In this document: piece by piece, positions 46,778 to 55,111 of the stretch
Numbering within the stretch: the first letter of the stretch is position 1
Layout of the letters: each line of letters opens with the position of its first letter
DNA from: Pseudomonas putida
GTDB taxonomy: Bacteria > Pseudomonadota > Gammaproteobacteria > Pseudomonadales > Pseudomonadaceae
Assembly (NCBI GenBank): GCA_029953615.1
Contig: CP124529.1
Span: 1,516,998 to 1,580,997, forward strand
DNA: 64,000 nt
Direction of reading: 5' to 3'
The notes under the pieces: generated by a model
Told to the model about the DNA's origin: nothing
The model's database searches: none
What the model saw: the letters and a program-made list of their open reading frames with translations, nothing else
Translations under genes and position numbers: made by a program

Positions 46778-47167
46778 TTATGCCGCCTCTCGAATTCCTT
46801 CGAGCGCGCAGTCGATCCAGGCGACGCCTGCTTTGATGATCTCCCGCGCCTTACGCTCGGACATACCCGCTTCCCTTCCGACCCGCATGGCTGGGTGCTT
46901 CGATCCAAAGTAGGCCCAAACGAAGTCTCCCATCTGCTGGTTGCGCTTTGTCAGCCGGGCCACCGCGCCGTCGATGATGAGCGCCAGGTCATCAGTGATT
47001 ACATGCTGACGGACGCCTCCTTCGCTGGGGACGTTGTCCCGCATGAGCGCGTATAGCGGCGACACGTAACGGGGCACCCCCATCTCACTCATTCGCCACC
47101 AGCCCCATTGCTCCAGCAGGTACTCGGTATCGCCCAGCGCCTTGTCCACGTAGGTTCGTTTCTTCAT
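46778..47167 (-). CDS. Antitermination protein, phage Q-like
   Basis: A 129-residue protein starting MKKRTYVDKALGDTEYLLEQ, with the WGWWRMSEMG segment and a C-terminal helix-turn-helix (MSERKAREIIKAGVAWID), as in antiterminator-Q-family proteins. The start at 47167 overlaps the preceding gene by four bases. It should switch on the leftward late operon. Confidence 0.78.
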   Translation of the reverse strand: MKKRTYVDKALGDTEYLLEQWGWWRMSEMGVPRYVSPLYALMRDNVPSEGGVRQHVITDDLALIIDGAVARLTKRNQQMGDFVWAYFGSKHPAMRVGREAGMSERKAREIIKAGVAWIDCALEGIREAA

Positions 47168-47451
47168 GCAGCCCTCCGGGGCGTTGGGTCGGTGTCCAGG
47201 CCGAACAGCTCGCACAGCAGCTTGAAGGCGTGTTTGTTCTTGGCGCCACCTTGGATGATCCAAGCCTTGGCGTACTGCTCGAATCCCTGGACGGCGCGTG
47301 AGCCGTGCCAATCGGCGACGATATCCATCAGGGCTGCCGAGGCGATCCGGCCGTTGGTTTGCTCCAACAACAGGCGGTTGCCCTTGCTCAGGAATTCCCG
47401 CTCAACGGGCGTCATGCTCTTGCGCGGCAGGGCCGCAGTGACATTACTCAT
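47164..47451 (-). CDS. Small phage protein upstream of Q
   Basis: A 95-residue helical protein (MSNVTAALPRKSMTPVEREF, then NRLLLEQTNGRIASAALMDI) of a type common in replication modules of Pseudomonas phages. The start at 47451 has AGGAGAT-type spacing. Unknown function. Confidence 0.7.
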   Translation of the reverse strand: MSNVTAALPRKSMTPVEREFLSKGNRLLLEQTNGRIASAALMDIVADWHGSRAVQGFEQYAKAWIIQGGAKNKHAFKLLCELFGLDTDPTPRRAA

Positions 47452-48778
47452 GGCCATCTCCTGGCTTGAATTCTTGATCGTGCATCCTCCCTTGGGATGG
47501 ATGCTGTGAGGTGCTGCAACCCACGCCCGTATTGGCGTCAGCGGTTGCAGGTCCGGTTTTCTGTCCCGGCAATGTCTCGGTGTGAATGGCGGCGAATCCC
47601 TGCCCGTCGAGGTGCTGGTGCCAGGCCTCCAGCGCCTGACGCTTCAGCCCTTCGGCCGTGGTGTGGATGTAGGTGGCGTCCAGATCCTTCATGGCGTGAT
47701 TCAGCAGCAGCTCGCCCACCATGTAATCCACCCCGAGGTCGGTCCACGCCGTGCGGGCCACCTTGCGCAGGTCGTGGCTTGACCACTCGCCCTTGGCCAT
47801 ATCGGTGAACAAGGTGTTGGCCTTGCTCGGGCTCAGCGGTGCACCATGGCTGCCCGGGAACAGCAGCAGGCCGTTATAGCCCTGGGCGGCCTGCAGGCGT
47901 CGGTACCGGCGCAGCAGTGCGCAAGCCTGGGGGGTCAGCGGCAGGGTGTGCTCGGCCTTCGTCTTCGTGTCACCCGCCGGAATGAACCAGCGGCCCGCTT
48001 CAAGGTTGACGTTGCGCCAGCGCGCCAGCCGGGTCTCGCCCAGCCGCGAACCGTGGCACAGCATCATCAAAGCCAGCATGCAGCCCGCCGGCTCAACCTC
48101 GAAGCGCTCGGCGACCACCTCCAGCAGGCCCGGCACATCATCCCCACGCAGTCGCGCAGGTCGCGGCCTGATCCGGGTCCTCACGAAGTCGGTGAACTTC
48201 AATGAGGCCATGGGGTTGGCGGGCAGCATGTCCAGACGCAGGGCTTGGCGGAACGCGACCGAAAGCACACCGTAGACCGAACGCACGAAGGACAGGGCAT
48301 AGCGTTCCTGCAGCGGCCACATCAGGCGCTGGTCGATCGCCTGCTTGTTGGTCTCGGCCAACAGCAGATCACCCAGGCGGGGCACCAGGTGGCGATCAAG
48401 CGCTGACTTGGCGCTGGCCTTGCGTTTGGCCGACAGGCCACGGTCACGGTTCATCCGATCGCGGTACCACGCCAGCACATCGCCCACCGTAGCCCAGCTG
48501 GTGGTCGTCGACTTGGCATCGGCATCGGCAGCCCGGCGCGCCAGGATGGCCGGCAGCGTAGTCAGCATAGTTTTGGTGTTGATACCCGGGTAATCGCCAG
48601 CCTTGCCCCAGCGCCCGCGCACCACGACGTGCCAGGCACCACGGGAGCGATCAACAGTCGAGAACCGGAACCGCAGCTCTCGGTGACGGGTATCCCGCAG
48701 TTGGAAGACCTCGCCGGCGGCATGCCGGCGAATCTCCGCATCGCTCAGGGTGACGGTCAGAGTTTTAGAATCGCTCAC
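47444..48778 (-). CDS. Internal phage tyrosine recombinase
   Basis: A 444-residue tyrosine recombinase in the replication operon, distinct from the integrase at the right end. The catalytic residues are present: Arg in CHGSRLGETRLARW, the HxxR box SSHDLRKVARTAW, a second His and the Tyr in LLNHAMKDLDATYIHT. The N terminus has an arm-type DNA-binding region (LRFRFSTVDRSRGAWHVVVR). The GTG start overlaps the dnaB stop and has AGGGGG upstream. It may resolve replication products or be a second, earlier integration system. Confidence 0.85.
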   Translation of the reverse strand: MSDSKTLTVTLSDAEIRRHAAGEVFQLRDTRHRELRFRFSTVDRSRGAWHVVVRGRWGKAGDYPGINTKTMLTTLPAILARRAADADAKSTTTSWATVGDVLAWYRDRMNRDRGLSAKRKASAKSALDRHLVPRLGDLLLAETNKQAIDQRLMWPLQERYALSFVRSVYGVLSVAFRQALRLDMLPANPMASLKFTDFVRTRIRPRPARLRGDDVPGLLEVVAERFEVEPAGCMLALMMLCHGSRLGETRLARWRNVNLEAGRWFIPAGDTKTKAEHTLPLTPQACALLRRYRRLQAAQGYNGLLLFPGSHGAPLSPSKANTLFTDMAKGEWSSHDLRKVARTAWTDLGVDYMVGELLLNHAMKDLDATYIHTTAEGLKRQALEAWHQHLDGQGFAAIHTETLPGQKTGPATADANTGVGCSTSQHPSQGRMHDQEFKPGDGHE

Positions 48779-50156
48779 TGCCGGCCCCCTTGTAGCGCTG
48801 GGCATAGCTACCACGCCCAGCCTCGACCTCATCATCACTGGGCAGCGATCCAGCGTAGGTGGCGAACCGGCCATACTGCCCTTCCTGCTGGACGATGCAG
48901 GTGCCGACCCGCGCATGGCGACACTTGGTCATCAGGATCTCGGTGACGCCGTTCTGGCCCTCCTCCGTATCCATATCGCGGTGCACCATCAGGATACAGC
49001 TGGCGTCAGCCTCAATCTCGCCAGAATCGCGCAGGTCGCTGGACTGCGGCTTCTTCCCGGGGCGCTTTGTCGAGTCGCGGTTCAGCTGGGCCAGTTCAAT
49101 GACCGGGATGCCCATTTCCTTGGCCAGCTGCAGCAAGGCCTTGCTGATCTTGCCCACCTCCTCGGTACGAGATCGGCCACCACGCTCGCTGCGCACCAGG
49201 GTAAGGTAGTCGACCACGATGCCGGCCAGTCCGTGCTCGCGCTGGCACTGCCGAGCCGTGGCGCGAATAGTGGACGGTGTCTGCACCGGGTCGTCACAGA
49301 CGAAGAGCGGGGCTTCCAGGGCCAATCCTACGGCACCGCTCATCCTGGCCCAGTCGTCTTCGCGCATCTGGGCCGGGTTATCCAGCTTGTGCAGAGCCAC
49401 CCCTCCAAGCGAGGCGATAGCGCGCAGCCCCAGTTCTTCGCCGGGCATTTCGATGGAGAACACCAGCCACGGCTTCCGCTCCTTGACGGCGTTGTGCTGT
49501 GCGATCTGCAGGGCCAGGGTAGTCTTGCCACTGCCCGGCAGGCCGGCGATTACGGTCACCTTCTTCGGGCGAAGGCCTTGGACCAGCTCATCCAGCTTTT
49601 CGAGCCCCGTGGAGGGCCACTTCGGCGCCACCCCTCGGTGCTTTTCATCCACCAGGTCGGCGGCATCTCCCATCCATTGATCCAGCCGCTTGTAACCCTT
49701 TGCCTCACCATCAAGGTTGCGCAGGTCTGCCATGGCCTGCTGGGCAGCGGCGATTACTTCGCCGGTAGGTGCGCCAGCCTGCACCATCTCCTGCGCGCCA
49801 CCCGCCACGTCGAGAATGCGGCGTATCACGCCCCACTCCTTGACGTGCTTGGCGTAGGCCTTCCAGTTGGCCAGCGAAGGCACCTTGCTGGCCAGCTCAG
49901 CGGCATAGGCCATGACGTTGTCGCCACCCGGGAGCAGCCGTTGAACTGCTCCCAAGGTCACCGGATCGATGGGCATGGCTTGCTCGCGGCACTCCAGCAT
50001 GGCCTCGAACAGGGCCGCATTGTCGGCGTGATAGAAGTCGGCCGAGGTCATCTGGCCGAGCATGTCCTCGACCAGGCCTTCGTCCTGCTGCAGCGAAGCG
50101 TGAATGACCGCGCCAAGCACGCCGTGCTCAGCCTCGTCGCTATACAGGGCCCTCAT
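48765..50156 (-). CDS. Replicative DNA helicase DnaB
   Basis: A 463-residue phage-encoded hexameric helicase. It has the N-terminal DnaB domain (SDEAEHGVLGAVI), Walker A GLPGSGKTTLAL (around residue 215), IVVDYLTLV, and the DRDSTKRPGKKPQSSDLRDS-type end motif LNRDSTKRPGKKPQSSDLRD. It is coupled to the DnaC-like loader upstream (ATGA overlap) and the recombinase downstream. Confidence 0.93.
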   Translation of the reverse strand: MRALYSDEAEHGVLGAVIHASLQQDEGLVEDMLGQMTSADFYHADNAALFEAMLECREQAMPIDPVTLGAVQRLLPGGDNVMAYAAELASKVPSLANWKAYAKHVKEWGVIRRILDVAGGAQEMVQAGAPTGEVIAAAQQAMADLRNLDGEAKGYKRLDQWMGDAADLVDEKHRGVAPKWPSTGLEKLDELVQGLRPKKVTVIAGLPGSGKTTLALQIAQHNAVKERKPWLVFSIEMPGEELGLRAIASLGGVALHKLDNPAQMREDDWARMSGAVGLALEAPLFVCDDPVQTPSTIRATARQCQREHGLAGIVVDYLTLVRSERGGRSRTEEVGKISKALLQLAKEMGIPVIELAQLNRDSTKRPGKKPQSSDLRDSGEIEADASCILMVHRDMDTEEGQNGVTEILMTKCRHARVGTCIVQQEGQYGRFATYAGSLPSDDEVEAGRGSYAQRYKGAGSERF

Positions 50157-50955
50157 GCCGCAGCCCTCTTCGACTCCCAGGTGAACCCGACTTGCTGCCC
50201 GCCGTTCTGACGCAAGCGGTCAAGGGCGCGATCGCCGATGTAGCACTTGAGGCCGTCAGCGCTCAAGTTGCTGATCACCACAGTCGGCAGCACGGCCTGA
50301 TACCGGCGGTCGATAATGCTGTGCAGTAGGCCCAGCTCGTACTCGCTGCCCTTCTGCGCCCCGACCTCATCAATCACCAGCAGATCCAAGCCACCAAGAT
50401 GGACTGCCACGTCACGGTCGGTGTAGCCCGATCCAGGCGCCATCGAGGCGCGGGCAATGCTCACAATGTCCCCGGCCGGGATGATCAGCGCACGGCATTG
50501 TTATCGGCCACCACCGTGCGGACGATAGCGCTGGCCAGGTGAGTCTTACCGCAGCCAACGTTACCGGTCAGCAGCAGCGAGCGGCCCGCCCGGAAGTTGG
50601 CAGGGAACTGCTCGGCATAGGCCCGGCACTTGGCCAGAGCCCTGTGCTGCGGCTCCTTCTCAGCGAGATAGTTTTCGAAGGTGGCGCCAGCAAAGCGCGG
50701 GGTGATCCCAGCAGCGATCAGCGCTTCGCTGGCTTTCTCGACCTTGTGCTGGGCATTGGCCAGGACGCGCTCTGCCGAGTCGCGGGGGCTGGTATGCAGG
50801 GCCTCCCAAGCGCAGCGCTTGCAGCCACGCGCCAGCATCGAGCCGTCCAGCTGCTCGACCTCGCTCATATCGACGCGACCATGCACCGGGCACTCGCCGG
50901 AGAAGATGCGCTTGGCCGGGGTGCGGTGGAACAGATCAGAAATTCGAGCGGCCAT
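50153..50955 (-). pseudogene. DnaC-like helicase loader, frameshifted
   Basis: Two frames form one AAA+ loader of about 267 residues. The 5' frame (from ATG 50955, MAARISDLFHRTPAKRIFSG) has a Cys-rich segment (ECPVHG, CKRCAW) and Walker A LTGNVGCGKTHLA. It stops at TGA 50485 after NNAVR. The 3' frame continues LIIPAGDIVSIARASM and has Walker B LLVIDEVGAQ and ISNLSADGL. Adding one base at about 50488 joins them. The neighbours overlap it by a few bases, as expected for an intact operon. Confidence 0.82.
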
Positions 50956-51733
50956 CGTGGCTCTCCTGGTACATGTCATCGGTGTGCTGAGGGAGGTTGT
51001 TGAATGCGCCAGGCCGGCCTGGCCGTGCGCCAGCGTTTGCCGTCGCCTCTGGGTAAACATCGGTCCAGCAACTGACGGTGGACTTGTCGAGGACCGCATC
51101 AGCGTTCTGGTGCCCTTCCAGCTTCTTGGCAATCAGGTCACAAGCGCGCTTGGTCAGCGGTGCACGCTTTGCCTTGCGCATCTCGCAGAAGTCGGCCCAA
51201 GCGCGATCAGAGCAGTTCTCCGGCTTGGCCATCAGAGGGTCAAAGGATTCCTTTGCCTTCCGCTTCCCTTTGCCATCACCAGAGGCGCCTGCGCCTTCTT
51301 TACGGTTATGGGTGGTTAATTGGTGGTTAATTGATGGTTCGGGTGCATGCTGTGCACCCCGTTCTGTCCTGGCGTGCACCCCGTTATGTTCTGGCGTGCA
51401 CCCCGGTACGTCTTGGCGTGCACCGGGTGCATGCTGTGCACCCCGCTCCATGGCGATGTCGTAGCACACAGGAATGCGATCCCGCTGGGTGATGTAGGCA
51501 GCGGGAATCGCTTGGTTGCCCCGGCGGATCGCTCCCTTCTGCTCCAGGTCTCGAAGCCGATACTGGACAGTGCGAGGGCTCAGGCCGGTATCGACTGCAA
51601 GGCGAGCGACCGATGGGAACGCGGCGCGCCCATCCTGATCGGCATAGTTGGCCAGGCACAGCAGGACGTGGCGGGCATGCGGTTCGCCAACCTCCTGCTG
51701 TTCTAGGGCCCAGGTCATTGCTTGAACGCTCAT
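50936..51733 (-). CDS. Helix-turn-helix replication initiator (O-like)
   Basis: A 265-residue protein. The N-terminal winged helix (residues 25-65: FPSVARLAVDTGLSPRTVQY) is of the type in lambda O-like and DnaD-like initiators. The middle is Gly/Lys-rich and encodes an iteron array (repeated GAQHAP, GVHART). The C-terminal part has a DnaT-like motif (SDRAWADFCEMRKAKRAPLT). It lies directly before dnaC and dnaB. The start at 51733 overlaps no neighbour. Confidence 0.82.
   Translation of the reverse strand: MSVQAMTWALEQQEVGEPHARHVLLCLANYADQDGRAAFPSVARLAVDTGLSPRTVQYRLRDLEQKGAIRRGNQAIPAAYITQRDRIPVCYDIAMERGAQHAPGARQDVPGCTPEHNGVHARTERGAQHAPEPSINHQLTTHNRKEGAGASGDGKGKRKAKESFDPLMAKPENCSDRAWADFCEMRKAKRAPLTKRACDLIAKKLEGHQNADAVLDKSTVSCWTDVYPEATANAGARPGRPGAFNNLPQHTDDMYQESHDGRSNF
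51303..51444. other. Probable phage replication origin: iterons and AT-rich stretch
   Basis: Three 22-bp direct repeats (GTGCACCCCGTTCTGTCCTG and variants) at 51352-51373, 51374-51395 and 51396-51417, with a partial fourth. They are flanked on both sides by the hairpin GGGTGCATGCTGTGCACCC (51341-51359 and 51425-51443). Next to them is an AT-rich segment with the repeat GGTGGTTAATT twice. All lie inside the initiator gene, as in lambda ori. Confidence 0.8.
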
Positions 51734-51737
51734 CGGT

Positions 51738-52262
51738 TCAAATCTCCAACTCAGCGGTGATCCGCTGGACAAACTGGTCGTAGGGTTCAACCATGGCGAT
51801 ACCCTGCTCTTCCAATGCGGCCCGATATGCTTTGGCTGTGCTGTAAACCACCCAGCGCTCGCGTTCAGGCAAATGTCGAGCCCCGGCGTAGCTGGGCCAT
51901 GGGCACATCACCAAGGATTCGCCAGAGCCTGGCTCAGTCGCTGAAGTCAGCCCGCCCGGATCGATGGCAAGCCGCTCAAGGAACGCCTGATTCACCTGCT
52001 CCCGAAGTTCAAGGGCAGGGAATCCGGTTAGTCGCCGAACCAGCACCCGCAAAGCCCACTGAGCCATGAGCACTTCAAACTTGGCTTCGCGCAGGGAGTC
52101 TTCCTCTGCCTCATCCGAGAAGAAGATTTCCTCTGCCAGGTCGCAATGGTTCCAGGCCCGGTATGCGAGCTGATCGTTGGTCAGTGGTTCGAAGTACGCC
52201 TCGTTGATCACCACCGGATCAGTTGGCTTCCGGCCAAACAGAGGGATCACGTTGTCGGTCAT
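51738..52262 (-). CDS. Phage early protein of unknown function
   Basis: A 174-residue acidic protein (MTDNVIPLFGRKPTDPVVIN) with a predominantly helical pattern and no visible motif. The start overlaps the stop of the Rha-like gene (ATGA). It lies in the early operon before the replication initiator. Confidence 0.68.
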   Translation of the reverse strand: MTDNVIPLFGRKPTDPVVINEAYFEPLTNDQLAYRAWNHCDLAEEIFFSDEAEEDSLREAKFEVLMAQWALRVLVRRLTGFPALELREQVNQAFLERLAIDPGGLTSATEPGSGESLVMCPWPSYAGARHLPERERWVVYSTAKAYRAALEEQGIAMVEPYDQFVQRITAELEI

Positions 52263-53008
52263 TGCGCCGCCCTCGGGTTGATCTTGAATCGCCCCTGTGG
52301 GATCTCGGGGTGGGTTGCACACTCGGGTGTGACGTATGCGCATTGCCCCACGAACTGGTCAAATCGGCGCGTAATGGCCGGCTTGGGCCAGATCGCGAAC
52401 GGCTGCCCCCCTTCTTCGGAATGGCGGCTGCGCACCATGGCGAACGGCAGCGGCGCCCCCGAAACCTCACGCATCACTGCGTTCACCACCCAGGCTGGCA
52501 GGCCATGGCGATTGTTGATGCGGTCGCGGATCGTGGTGATGGTCTCAAAGCCGCTGGGCACGGAGTCGAGATAGCGGACCTGCTCCAGTCGGCTGGTGCG
52601 ATCCTCCACCTGAGCCAGGGCCTGCCGCTGCTCTGCCTGCTTCCGCTCGATCGCCACCAGGTGGTTTGCACTGGCCGCGATCAGCTCGGCCTGGGTCATG
52701 GCCCGGGGTACGGCCCCTTCCATCTCTTTGAGTCTTTCCGTGACGCGACGACGGACAGCTTTTGACTCGCGCATCCCGACCAGAAGGCATTGGTCGCGAG
52801 TCAGGTCGTAAGAATCCATCAGCACCCCGCTTTGAGGGTGCGCAATTTTTCTGCATACCCCCAGTTCGCCTTCAAGCTCGTCCTCGATCTTGGCTATCAA
52901 CTGATCGTTTCGAATCTTCGGCTCGCCGGCCTGCTCACGCGCCTCATTGATCAGATCGCGCAACTGCGTGCTGGGCATGGTGCTGTCAGTGGAGATGGAC
53001 AAATTCAT
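52259..53008 (-). CDS. Rha-like phage regulatory protein
   Basis: A 249-residue protein. Residues 10-105 (MPSTQLRDLINEAREQAGEP, then GVLMDSYDLTRDQCLLVGMR and KAVRRRVTERLKEMEG) resemble the Rha/regulatory domain of lambdoid phages. A coiled coil and a C-terminal domain with WPKPAITRRFDQFVGQ follow. It probably acts in early regulation. It has four-base stop-start overlaps with both neighbours. Confidence 0.72.
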   Translation of the reverse strand: MNLSISTDSTMPSTQLRDLINEAREQAGEPKIRNDQLIAKIEDELEGELGVCRKIAHPQSGVLMDSYDLTRDQCLLVGMRESKAVRRRVTERLKEMEGAVPRAMTQAELIAASANHLVAIERKQAEQRQALAQVEDRTSRLEQVRYLDSVPSGFETITTIRDRINNRHGLPAWVVNAVMREVSGAPLPFAMVRSRHSEEGGQPFAIWPKPAITRRFDQFVGQCAYVTPECATHPEIPQGRFKINPRAAQ

Positions 53009-53301
53009 TCAGCACCTCCCACATCCTTTGCGTCATGGAAGGCAGCCGCGTTGCGGTGGGGGTACAGGAAATTGCGCGTGTCGAAGACGACTCGCTCCAT
53101 GAGGCGCTCCAACTCGCACACTACCGGGTTATCGAAGCCACCAAGCCCTGGGACAACCTTGGACCAGTAGAGAGTTTTGATGGCTCTGAACGCCTCACGG
53201 GCCTCGTTGAATTTAGCGATCTCCTCTGCGGAGACAATTACGTCCTGCACTATCTCGCCGGCAACCGCTATCGGCACCAATTCGGTTCGCGCAATTAGCA
53301 T
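53005..53301 (-). CDS. Small early phage protein
   Basis: A 98-residue protein starting MLIARTELVPIAVAGEIVQD after a strong GGGAGG site. Mixed alpha/beta, no recognised family. It is the second gene of the leftward early operon. Confidence 0.65.
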   Translation of the reverse strand: MLIARTELVPIAVAGEIVQDVIVSAEEIAKFNEAREAFRAIKTLYWSKVVPGLGGFDNPVVCELERLMERVVFDTRNFLYPHRNAAAFHDAKDVGGAE

Positions 53302-53705
53302 GCTGCACCTCCCGCTCCACGAACTGGCGAAGTAGGTTTCTGTGGAGCGCATTCTTGGAGGTCCATAACAGCCAACTCGGAACGGCCGTAGCTGTTGAGG
53401 TGGCCTTCAAAACCGAGCAGCTCACGATTGGTGGCCTGGCACTGAACACTCCAGCGGTCATAATCGACATGGCGGCCGACCTCCTGATCTACGACCCAAT
53501 CAGGCAGCTGCCCGTGGAGGCGCATTTCCGAAAGATAGGTCCACCAACGACTGGCATGGTTTCGCTCGGCAATCAGCAGCCCGACTACAACTGCGCGCTG
53601 ATCTTGGGTGAAGATTGCGGCTAGACCGCCGCCAGACTGGGAGACACCAGTTAACGTTGCCGAATGTTGATTTGGACTTTCGGAGGTGGTATTTTTTGGG
53701 TGCAT
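53295..53705 (-). CDS. Early phage protein of unknown function
   Basis: A 136-residue protein (MHPKNTTSESPNQHSATLTG, then TQDQRAVVVGLLIAERNHAS) with a C-terminal domain containing HVDYDRWSVQCQATNRELLG. The start at 53705 has GGAGACGA upstream. It is the first gene after cro in the leftward early transcript. No function is recognised. Confidence 0.65.
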   Translation of the reverse strand: MHPKNTTSESPNQHSATLTGVSQSGGGLAAIFTQDQRAVVVGLLIAERNHASRWWTYLSEMRLHGQLPDWVVDQEVGRHVDYDRWSVQCQATNRELLGFEGHLNSYGRSELAVMDLQECAPQKPTSPVRGAGGAAC

Positions 53706-53759
53706 GAAATCGTCTCCAAGCGACGAAGATTCAAGAAGGTCCCCTGCAAGGGACTGGTT

Positions 53760-53787
53760 AAAGGCCCGCCTGCGAAGCGGGCTTTTT
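53760..53787 (+). terminator. Hairpin with T-run between cro and the early operon
   Basis: GCCCGCCTGCGAAGCGGGC followed by five T on the plus strand. On the minus strand only three T follow, so for the early transcript it would be a weak, tR1-like pause or attenuator. Confidence 0.5.
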
Positions 53788-53841
53788 GTTGCCTGGTGAA
53801 AAGTCAGCCAGACAGCAAAAACAGGGATGGACAGGCCCTCA

Positions 53842-54135
53842 TCAAAGAGCCTGTCCGATACTGGATGTTTGAACAGCCACGTCAGTTGGCTCTGCAAGGC
53901 CAACGATCGACGACATAATTAGCTCAAGGTCGGCACGCGGTCTGTCTACCGCCCCACCGCTCGGGAACGACTTAACCTCGAACGCCTCAAAGCGCCCGCC
54001 GGCACGCGAACGAACTAGAATCTGCCGACCACTTCGAATGGCCTTGCTGATAGCGGCTTGACTTGTGCCAAGCCTCCTTGCGGCTTCTTCCTGGCCGTGC
54101 TGACCAACGAAATCCGCCAACTGAACTGGTGTCAT
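53842..54135 (-). CDS. Cro-like repressor
   Basis: A 97-residue DNA-binding protein with a classic helix-turn-helix: MTPVQLADFVGQHGQEEAAR, then LGTSQAAISKAIRSGR. It lies divergent from the CI-like gene, the lambda cro position. I chose ATG 54135, which has AGGTGAA before it; two upstream in-frame ATG codons overlap the operators. It should promote the lytic early programme. Confidence 0.85.
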   Translation of the reverse strand: MTPVQLADFVGQHGQEEAARRLGTSQAAISKAIRSGRQILVRSRAGGRFEAFEVKSFPSGGAVDRPRADLELIMSSIVGLAEPTDVAVQTSSIGQAL

Positions 54136-54154
54136 GGGTTCACCTAAAAACGGC

Positions 54155-54182
54155 TTATGGTACATAAAATAACCGCCGGTAG
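54155..54182. promoter_or_regulatory. cI-cro operator region
   Basis: The perfect palindrome TTATG-GTA-CATAA (54155-54167) is followed at 54169-54182 by ATAACCGCCGGTAG. The latter matches the two sites found downstream of cI (ATAACC-N2-3-GGTAT form), and is the best candidate CI operator here. Confidence 0.6.
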
Positions 54183-54241
54183 TAGATATGTCCACACCTT
54201 TGGTTTTTGACCATCATTACCATCAGTTCTAGGATGAACAC

Positions 54242-54970
54242 ATGAAAAAACGAGCCCTCCCCCCCGAACAAGCAGAAGAATGTGCCCGACTCAAAGAAGC
54301 CTTCCTTTCTCGAAGGAATCGGAAAGTCACCCAGGCGACAATCGCTGCTGAGCTTGAAATCAGCCAGGCAGCTGTGAGCCATTACCTGAACGGGTACAAC
54401 CCATTGAACGCTCGTACAGCCGCCGTCTTTGCCAAGCTGCTGGAGGTGCCCGTTTCCAATTTCAGTCCGCGTCTCGCCAACGAGATCGCTTACACCACCG
54501 AGGCGGCTCGCATAGGGGAAGCCGCCTCTAGCGAGGAGAGCAATATCAAGCTCACAGCTCAGCCATCAATGTCTTACCGCTATCCCGTAATTAGCTGGGT
54601 AGCGGCGGGTGACTGGGCTGAAGCTGTCGAACCGTTCCCGCCAGGATTTTCTGATAGGTACGAGGTTTCGGACTACGAAGCCAAGGGCGCCGCCTTCTGG
54701 CTTGAGGTGAAAGGCGACTCAATGACAGCTCCGAGCGGGACGAGCATCACAGAGGGCATGATGATCCTGGTGGATACAGATGCCGATGCCTGCTCGGGTA
54801 AACTGGTGGTGGCGAAGCTGACTGACAGCAATGAAGCGACCTTCAAAAAATTGATCGAAGACGCTGGGCGCAGGTTCTTGAAACCTCTAAACCCCGCATA
54901 CCCCATGCTCCAGGTGAACGGAAACTGCAAAATTATCGGAGTTGTGGTGCGAGCCATGATGAAGCTCTGA
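54242..54970 (+). CDS. CI-like phage repressor, S24 self-cleaving family
   Basis: A 242-residue repressor. The helix-turn-helix is at residues 30-50 (TQATIAAELEISQAAVSHYL). The C-terminal LexA-type domain has the cleavage dipeptide Ala122-Gly123 (WVAAGDW), Ser160 (KGDSM) and Lys202 (ATFKK), so RecA should stimulate self-cleavage and prophage induction. It is divergent from cro and followed by a strong terminator. Confidence 0.93.
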   Translation: MKKRALPPEQAEECARLKEAFLSRRNRKVTQATIAAELEISQAAVSHYLNGYNPLNARTAAVFAKLLEVPVSNFSPRLANEIAYTTEAARIGEAASSEESNIKLTAQPSMSYRYPVISWVAAGDWAEAVEPFPPGFSDRYEVSDYEAKGAAFWLEVKGDSMTAPSGTSITEGMMILVDTDADACSGKLVVAKLTDSNEATFKKLIEDAGRRFLKPLNPAYPMLQVNGNCKIIGVVVRAMMKL

Positions 54971-54991
54971 CCCCTCCCCCCTCGCTCTCAC

Positions 54992-55019
54992 AAAGGCCCG
55001 CTTACGCGGGCCTTTTTTT
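54992..55019 (+). terminator. cI terminator
   Basis: AAGGCCCGCTTACGCGGGCC stem followed by seven T, 22 nt after the cI stop. Confidence 0.9.
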
Positions 55020-55035
55020 GTGCTACCGAAAAATA

Positions 55036-55078
55036 ATAACCATTGGTATTGACAATAAATTATAACCGTTAGTATCTT
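55036..55078 (+). promoter_or_regulatory. Promoter with two CI-type operators before the csrA-xis-int operon
   Basis: TTGACA at 55049-55054 is a consensus -35; GTATCT follows after 17 nt. The sites ATAACCATTGGTAT (55036-55049) and ATAACCGTTAGTAT (55062-55075), 26 bp apart, overlap the -35 and -10. They match the site between cI and cro, so CI probably controls this promoter too. Confidence 0.7.
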
Positions 55079-55111
55079 TCGATCATCGCCACCCTGCATG
55101 GAGCAGCCGAC

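Noticed and set aside
47538..47786. An extra gene within the recombinase
   Set aside because: A shifted-frame shadow of the recombinase C terminus with no start signal.
51352..51444. A short CRISPR array
   Set aside because: The 22-bp units are directly tandem with no spacers, lie inside a replication gene, and fit iterons.
53355..53624. An 89-codon plus-strand frame opposite the early genes
   Set aside because: It is fully antisense to the 136-residue early gene and has no ribosome site; the minus-strand genes have coupled starts.
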